A DNA stretch of 24,616 nt, taken from Triparma columacea (taxonomy: Eukaryota > Sar > Bolidophyceae > Parmales > Triparmaceae). Location: positions 1 to 24,616 of the forward strand of contig BRYA01000221.1 in assembly GCA_030267965.1 (NCBI GenBank), given 5' to 3'. A program made the translations under genes and the position numbers. Below, one piece after another: positions 19,058 through 24,616 of the stretch (the stretch's first letter is position 1; every line of letters starts with the position of its first letter). Under the pieces are notes generated by a model that did not search any database, was not told where the DNA came from, and worked only from the letters and a program-made list of their open reading frames with translations.

Positions 19058-22000
19058 CTACGATCCATAACTTTGCATGAACTTGCTCGCCACCCCTTGC
19101 AACTTCAGCTCCGAAGCCTCCTCCTTGAGACTTTTCTTCTTGGCCGACTTGAAGGCAGTGACCCCGCTAAACAGTTTCATGGCATTCTTCACCGGTTTGA
19201 GGACGTCAACGTCGTGGGTGAACTTCCACTGCATCACGGTCAAATCCGCTGAGCCGCAGCTGATGACGTGGGAGTCACCCTTCACGAAGGCAACATTGTT
19301 TACGAAACTCGAGTGACCCCTGTACGCCCTGAACGCGGCGTCCTCCGTGACACACGGGAAGTTAAAGAGCTTGACCTCCCCAAAGTCGTCTGCTGTGACA
19401 CAAATGTCCCTCGCCTCGTTCACGTGCAGCGCATTCACGTCCGTTCCGTCACTGAAGTCGGGCCATATGCCCATTACTGGAAAGCCCAGTACGCAAGTCA
19501 TTCTCCCCCACGTTGCGGAGTCGTTGGGATCGTGCGGCATCTCCGCCTTCGCCCTGAGCTGCTTCTTATTCGGGACGTCCCAGATCAGGATCTCGCTAGC
19601 ACCGCAGTTGCTCATTAGCATCCTGCTGTCTGTCGAAAAGTCAATGTGCGTGATGTAAGACGTGTGCCCCTTGAACCTGTTCCTGAACTTGAAGCCTTTT
19701 TTGCAGTCGAATATGTCGATGTAGTTGTCGTGACTACCAGCCGCGAGCCAGCGCCCGTCGGGACTCCACTTGATCTGATCGATATCCTCACTCAGAGTAT
19801 GGTGTTCCACCCTCTCCCTAAGCAATTTGCAGTCGTATATTCCCATGTAACCGTCGCAGAACCCCACAGCGATCCATTCTCCGTCGGGGCTCCAGCAAAC
19901 GTTTCGCGCCGGATGGGGAAGCTCCGAGGTTTGAGTAATTTTCTTCTCCAGGGCATCCCAGATGTTGAGTATGCCGTCCTCTCCGACCGTAGCGAACTTT
20001 CCTTCCTCGAAAGGATGGGGGGCAAGGCCGCTTACTTCGCCATAGTGACTGGCCATCATGCTCTTGAATTGGGTGTTCTCTTCGTGGTCGTCCCAGACGT
20101 TCAAAAGCATCCCCCTCTCGTTTCCAATCACCACCTGCTCCTTGAGTATGCCGGAGTTCTTGCCAACCTTCACTTGCTCGCAACCTTCCTGCGTGACCCC
20201 CTTGAGGAACTTCTTGTTGTCCAGCACGATGATGTTTTTAATTGCCTTGTTTGCAGGGATTGTCTTCTCTACCTTCTTCGGTGCGACCTTGGGGGCACCT
20301 GGAATCCCCTTATCCTGCGCAGCGGGGAGAGGAGCGACGTAGAGTAACGTGTACTTAGACTTGTGATGCTATCGAGCGGCGACGAGCGGAAGTCACTCCA
20401 AATTTCATTCTCACCTTCTTCTTCGGGATGTTCTTGGTGGCCTCTGGCCCTCCGCACTTGCTCGCGAGCTCGCCTCTCGTCAAGGCCATGTTATGTGTGT
20501 CAAGAAGTTCACCGCCTGGGTAGCTCCAGACTTTGAGCTTTCCGTCTGCTCCGCCTGTGTACAGCTTGTCTCCCTCGGGTGTGAAGGCGGCCGACGTGCA
20601 CGCTATACTCTGCTTTAGGCCTCCGTGCGCCTTGATGGTAGCCGTGATCGCGATGCCAGTCCAAATTAACACATCTCCAGTGTCAGTACCCGTCAGGAGG
20701 CAGCTTCCGTCCATCGCCCACGCAGCACACGGGAGCTCCCTGACGTCCCTAGGGGCAATACCCTTCCTATCCGTCAGAGCTTGTTCCGGACTGTTCTCGT
20801 CGTTGATCCCCTCCTTGTCGGGCTCGAAATCGAAAAACTTCAGCAGCTTCCCCTTGGCAACGCCGACGAATGTAACCCCTGGAAGTCCCGGCTTCCACTC
20901 GAGGAACGTCATCATGGGTGGCACTCCGGGTGTGAACTGGTTCTCTGCGACCATCACTGGGCAAGGGTCTCCGGCTTCGTCCTTGGCGTGGAGGTCAAAC
21001 ACCCCCAAGCTCTGGTTGTTGTCCCCTCCAACTCCCACGAGGTAGCGCTCGTTGGGGGAAATGGCCAAGCACTCGACCATCCTCTCAAAGTAGCCGTCGC
21101 CGATCCGGTACATGGTCTCGAGCGTGTCAATGTCCCAAACGAGGGCGTAGCAAGGTTTGCCCATCTGCCCAGTGGCGGCAATCTTGCCCTTGTAATGCAC
21201 AGTAAGGCACGTAATATCATCTGTGTGGTTGTTGTAGAACTGCTGGGCGCCCGACGAGACGCTCTGAATGACGGCAACTGCAGCGGCGGTAAAGACGACT
21301 CTGCCATCGTGGGTCTCATAGAGGTTCGGGCAGATCGTCTGCAAGGGGGGGGGGTTGAATTAGTGCATGCAATTGATTATTGTCTACCTCCTTGCCTTCT
21401 CGTCCATTCTTGCTCACCTTTCCTAGGGATCCGTACACGCGCTCCAAGGACAGCTGTGATTTAGGCACTTCCGTTCCTCTCTTAATATCATTGACGTCCC
21501 AGTCTTCAGGTGGGGAGACTGTTGAATCGCAGTAGCCGTAAAGGATCCTCGCGGGGATATCCTCCTCGTCGATCTGCTCCTCAAAGCCAGCGGACCTAAG
21601 CCTCATGACGCCCTCGCGAGGGCGGCCCCAACACTGCTGTGTGAACTCAAACCCGAAGGAGTTGCACTCGATGTAAGGCTGCACGAAGACGAGGTCGGAA
21701 AGAAGCGCGGTGTCGCCCGCGTCGCAGATCTGCCACAAGTGGCGAATGTCCTCGTTCTCGATTGGGAATCTGTGAGGGTTCTCGCTCCAGAAGGAGCGGA
21801 GGAAGACAGCGAATTGGGGGAGGGGGAGATTGGAGGAATCTTCTGCCCCTTGCGAGTAGGCCATGGTGGCAAGGGCGCGCCTCGCCAGGATGCCCTCCAG
21901 GTCCTTCGTGTGCAGGTTGCACCTCTGCTTGAACGGCACGTATTTGACCTGCTTCTCGGCGTTCTTTTCCAGGATAGTCTTGAGCCCGAGCATGAGCTTT

Positions 22001-23824
22001 GAAATTTTCTTCTTGAACGAGAGCTCCTTCGTGATCTCCGGGTCCTTGGGCGGTTGGACGTCCTCGTCGAGGAGGGCCATGACAGCGGGTGAGGGCTTGT
22101 CGGCGCCCCTGCAGTGGGATACGATGTCCTTCACCTCCTGGTACGTTGGATCATCCTCGGTAAGTTCTCCAGCTTCCTCGGCTGCGATGGGGCAGGCATA
22201 CGGGAGCGAGTCGCGAAAGGGGTTGCGGTTCGTGGGTGAGTATCGAATGGAGCGGGTTAAGTTTAGTGGCGAAATTGTCGTTTAAGGAGCCTTCCAACTC
22301 TCACAACACGCTCTTGATGATATCGATTCTCACCTTTCTTCCGCTCGTTCGTGCCCATGAGGATGGACCAATCGACGGGTTTCCCTGCTTCAACGTGAAA
22401 GTCGACGGACGTGTTTGCGGTGGTCATTCTATCGAAGTCCTTGCTCTTCCTCTGAGGAACATTCCTCGGTTCCTCGCCCAGTTTTCTCTGCCTATCTACT
22501 CTCTGATAAGTGCTCGGATCCCTCGGGCGGGGGCCCATGGTCGACCACTCCTTCTTCTTATTTAGGAGTCCAGCGAGTGCCGGCTCGTCGTCGTCTGTGT
22601 CGACGTTGCCTCGCGCTGCCCTCTCGGCTTCTCGCTTAGCCTCACGAAGGCGCTGAGCCTTTGTCGTTCCCACGGCGAACTCTGGCTGCTGGGACGCGCT
22701 AGACGCTCTGACGTCCAAGTCGTCGAACGATATGTTGACGTCGGGCTTGGGCTTGGGTTTTCTCCTCGCCGTGTTCTTTTTGGGGCTCCTCTTAGGGCTC
22801 TCCTTCTTAGTCTCCATGAAGCTCGGGGTCTCGTCAGTCGTCAGGGGGCGCGCGGTCGTGCTCAGCATTTGCGTGAACTCCTGACTCTGTTTGTGGATCT
22901 CTTTCGACGACTTCTTGAGCTCCTTCACCTCGTTCTGGCTGTCCTTCAGCTTTTTCTCTGCCCGCTGGACTCGAGCCTTGTGCTCCTTCTCCATCTTGGC
23001 GAACTTTGTTATGGACTTCTCGAAGGACTTGCGAATCTCCGTAAAGTCGGGAAGTTCTCCGGCTGGGATGTCCGCAAAGTCCGGCACGAGTGTGTCGAAA
23101 GACGAGGAGGACTTGGAGGTAGAATGTTTGGTGGAGGCGGAAGACGCCTTCGACTTAAGAGAGGCCCTCATCTGTTTCTGCGAGGATGCATAGAGGAGGA
23201 GGATGTGTAAGTTTTTGACTTGTCATTACTGCTTTGCTTCTACTTGCCCATTCTCTTTCTCACCTTTTCCTCCTTCAGGGCAGCCTGCTCCTTCTTCAGC
23301 CTCAGGTTCTCTGCCTCGACCTCGGCGAGGCGCCTTTGGAGCTCGATTTGCTGCTTGGTGTTCGAGGCGCCCCCGGGCGCAGGGTTGGAGCTCATGTTCT
23401 CTGAGTTGATGTAAAGGTCATCCTGGTAGGTTGGCTGGTTTGAACGACTCTTGACATCGAATTCTAGGGACTGGGAGGTCTCGCGGGCTGAAGTGGGGGA
23501 GGAGGGGGGAAGGAGGGGGGTGGGGAGAGGGGGGGGGGGGGGTGAGGGGGGGAGAGGAGGACGCAGGGATTTTAGCAAGGGCAACTCACCGGCTGCCCAG
23601 ATGGACTTGCTGGGATTACCCAAGGAGGCGCGCACTGCATCCATATCGTCGACGTCAGGGTAACGTTGTGCCCCGCGCTGGGCCGATTGGTAGGCGTGTG
23701 GTTGATTGGTTGAGGAGGAGGATGAGTAAAGCTTGTTGTACTCAGCTTGTCGAGAAGAGGTTGGGAGAGACTTTTGAAACCTCTCGTAATCAGAGACTGA
23801 AAGAGGTTTGGATCTCGACGACAT
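19058..23824 (-). CDS. EML-type HELP-motif WD40 protein with long coiled-coil N-terminus
   Basis: Six exons (23824-23590, 23487-23264, 23177-22334, 22181-21418, 21338-20415, 20314-19058), all frames consistent, encode 1415 residues. The N-terminus is polar, with predicted coiled coils near 127-153 (ELQRRLAEVEAENLRLKKEQ) and 205-257, then basic Pro/Lys stretches. Residues 435-675 form a separate largely helical region of unknown fold. The HELP motif runs across the exon 4-5 splice: LSLERVYGSLGK then TICPNLYETHDGRVVFTAAA (about 678-709), followed by HTDDITCL and VWDIDTLE. Two beta-propellers follow, about 713-1000 and 1030-1365, with repeated WD-type endings (KVWSY, NIWDA, LIWDV). This HELP-plus-two-propeller arrangement is the TAPE domain of echinoderm microtubule-associated-protein-like proteins, which bind tubulin and microtubules, often in cilia or spindles. 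The C-terminal tail is basic. Which EML subgroup is not determined. Confidence 0.93.
23488..23589 (-). other. EML intron 1 with homopolymeric tract
   Basis: 102 bp intron, donor GTGAGT and acceptor CTTCAG. In the sense direction almost all of its 3' half is C with scattered T, including a run of fourteen C (plus-strand G at 23529-23542). It illustrates the extreme C-rich acceptor tracts of this genome, and may be hard to sequence accurately. Confidence 0.85.
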
Positions 23825-24335
23825 ACCGGAAGAAATGGGTCGGGAAGGAGGAAGGGGGGGGTATTCGTGGTAGGGCTGGCTTGAGGTTGCCGATTTTATT
23901 TTGAATGCCCTGGGAATCGGAAGTTTGGGGATTCTGGCAAATAACAAATAAACAAATTAAGGAGTTTTTTTGGGTGAGCAATTATATTGTGTATTCGGCG
24001 GAGCTAGGAGGTATTGTGTGTGATAAGATGACCGAGGCGAGGAGAATAGAGATTTGCGGGTGCTGGTTGAAGTTTTATTGGGGTGCTTCCATTATGCGTG
24101 AAAGGAGGTGATAGTTTTTGGTGCTCTTTCAGGTCTTGAGTTATGTTGGTGTTACGTTTGGGAGGTTTGATGGCACCATTGTTCATGTGCTTACCCTCCT
24201 TTTCCTTCGTTACCATAACTTGACTTTCAAATTTGCCACAGTGTGAGGAAGCGGCTCAGTGAATCAAAAGGGATAGAAGGAATACATTAAGGAGAAACAT
24301 ACATTAAGGAGAACGAGTGACAGTTGCTCTAGGAA
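23825..24335. promoter_or_regulatory. Divergent intergenic region, EML / transporter, 511 bp
   Basis: The longest divergent gap. It includes AT-rich CAAATAACAAATAAACAAATTAAGG near 23938-23962. Open frames here are short and motif-free. A CTCTAG string ends three bases before the plus-strand ATG, so a leader intron in the transporter gene is possible, as in eIF6. No RNA gene was recognised. Confidence 0.45.
24282..24315. repeat. Two copies of a 17-bp unit (ATACATTAAGGAGAAAC type)
   Basis: The 17-base unit repeats directly with the last bases diverging. It lies 20-55 bp upstream of the transporter ATG and may be within its leader. Confidence 0.75.
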
Positions 24336-24616
24336 ATGAACGGCACCAATAAGCAGGCCCCGGCCTTCGAGATCTTCGGTTTTGACTCTGTAACTGTGTC
24401 TCTAATGTCCTTCAACTTTTTCTCCGCCGTGGGGATTGTGTTCGCTAACAAGTACGTGTTCCACACGTACGGCTACAACTTCGCGACATTCGTAACGAGC
24501 CTTCACTTCGTAACCACGAGTGTGGGGGGGAGGATTTGCCTGCAGCTGGGGATGTACAAGGTCAAGGGTGAGTGTGGGGGGAAGGGGGTTGGGGGGGGGA
24601 GGGGGGGGGGGGGGGG
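24336..24616 (+). CDS. Drug/metabolite-superfamily transporter (TPT/SLC35-like), first exon only
   Basis: The first exon runs 24336-24567, encoding 77 residues plus one base, then a GTGAGT donor at 24568; the rest is intron cut by the window edge. The protein starts MNGTNKQAPAFEIFGFDS and then has a first helix FNFFSAVGIVFANKYVF followed by HTYGYNFATFVTSLHFVTT. The S-x-x-x-I-V-F-x-N-K-x-x-F pattern followed by G-(F/Y)-x-F-x-x-x-(L/V)-T-x-x-H-F is typical of TPT/SLC35 carriers, which exchange triose phosphates or nucleotide sugars across plastid or Golgi membranes. Ten helices would be expected in total. Substrate and organelle cannot be told from this piece. Confidence 0.8.
   Translation, partial: MNGTNKQAPAFEIFGFDSVTVSLMSFNFFSAVGIVFANKYVFHTYGYNFATFVTSLHFVTTSVGGRICLQLGMYKVKGECGGKGVGGGRGGGG
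24569..24616 (+). repeat. G-rich tract at right window edge
   Basis: The start of the transporter intron is nearly all G (runs of nine or more), and the window ends inside it. G-rich intron starts are also seen in the kinase gene. The edge may be an assembly break at a homopolymer. Confidence 0.8.

Noticed and set aside
1..24616. tRNA, rRNA, CRISPR or transposase genes
   Set aside because: No cloverleaf with a plausible T-arm, no rRNA core sequence, no spaced direct repeats and no transposase or reverse-transcriptase motif were recognised by eye; a tRNAscan or Rfam run could still find something small.

Overview
This is a gene-dense nuclear fragment of a unicellular eukaryote. It holds eleven protein-coding genes, nine complete as far as can be judged and one cut by each window edge. 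Most are interrupted by short spliceosomal introns: about 65-150 bp, with two near 300 bp, a GT-AG layout, and a donor that is nearly always GTGAG or GTAAG. No operon, prokaryotic signal, CRISPR array, rRNA or tRNA was seen. Conserved housekeeping genes (eIF6, a GTPBP1-type GTPase, an EML-type WD40 protein), lineage-specific polytopic membrane proteins, tiny intergenic gaps and C-rich intron tracts fit a small protist or alga. A stramenopile is my guess, but the sequence does not prove it.

Layout: (1) 1-609, minus, Ala-rich repeat protein, cut at the left edge; (2) 1313-2666, minus, TKL-like protein kinase; (3) 2978-5273, plus, GTPBP1/2-like GTPase; (4) 5314-9465, minus, a 1324-residue membrane protein built from three related multi-TM modules; (5) 9601-11512, plus, a single-repeat six-TM cation channel resembling two-pore channels; (6) 11602-13293, minus, a basic protein with a duplicated MBD-like domain; (7) 13385-16831, plus, an SSD/Patched/NPC1-type RND protein lacking the usual N-terminal part and carrying a channel-like C-terminal segment; (8) 16877-17793, minus, eIF6; (9) 18036-18990, plus, unrecognised protein; (10) 19058-23824, minus, EML-type HELP-WD40 protein with a long coiled-coil N-terminus; (11) 24336 to the right edge, plus, first exon of a drug/metabolite (triose-phosphate or nucleotide-sugar type) transporter.

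From the kinase onward the strands alternate strictly, so every neighbouring pair is head-to-head or tail-to-tail. Starts of divergent genes are about 90-510 bp apart, which implies shared bidirectional promoters. Stops of convergent genes are only 40-90 bp apart, so their 3' UTRs very probably overlap.

The most unusual content is the membrane-protein block 5314-16831. Gene 4 carries the same signature motifs three times in one chain and shares a 135 bp start-to-start promoter region with the channel gene 5. Gene 7 joins half an RND transporter to what looks like a channel pore/S6 segment. Exon structures were worked out by hand from splice consensus and reading-frame continuity; all joined frames are open, but no transcript evidence was available.
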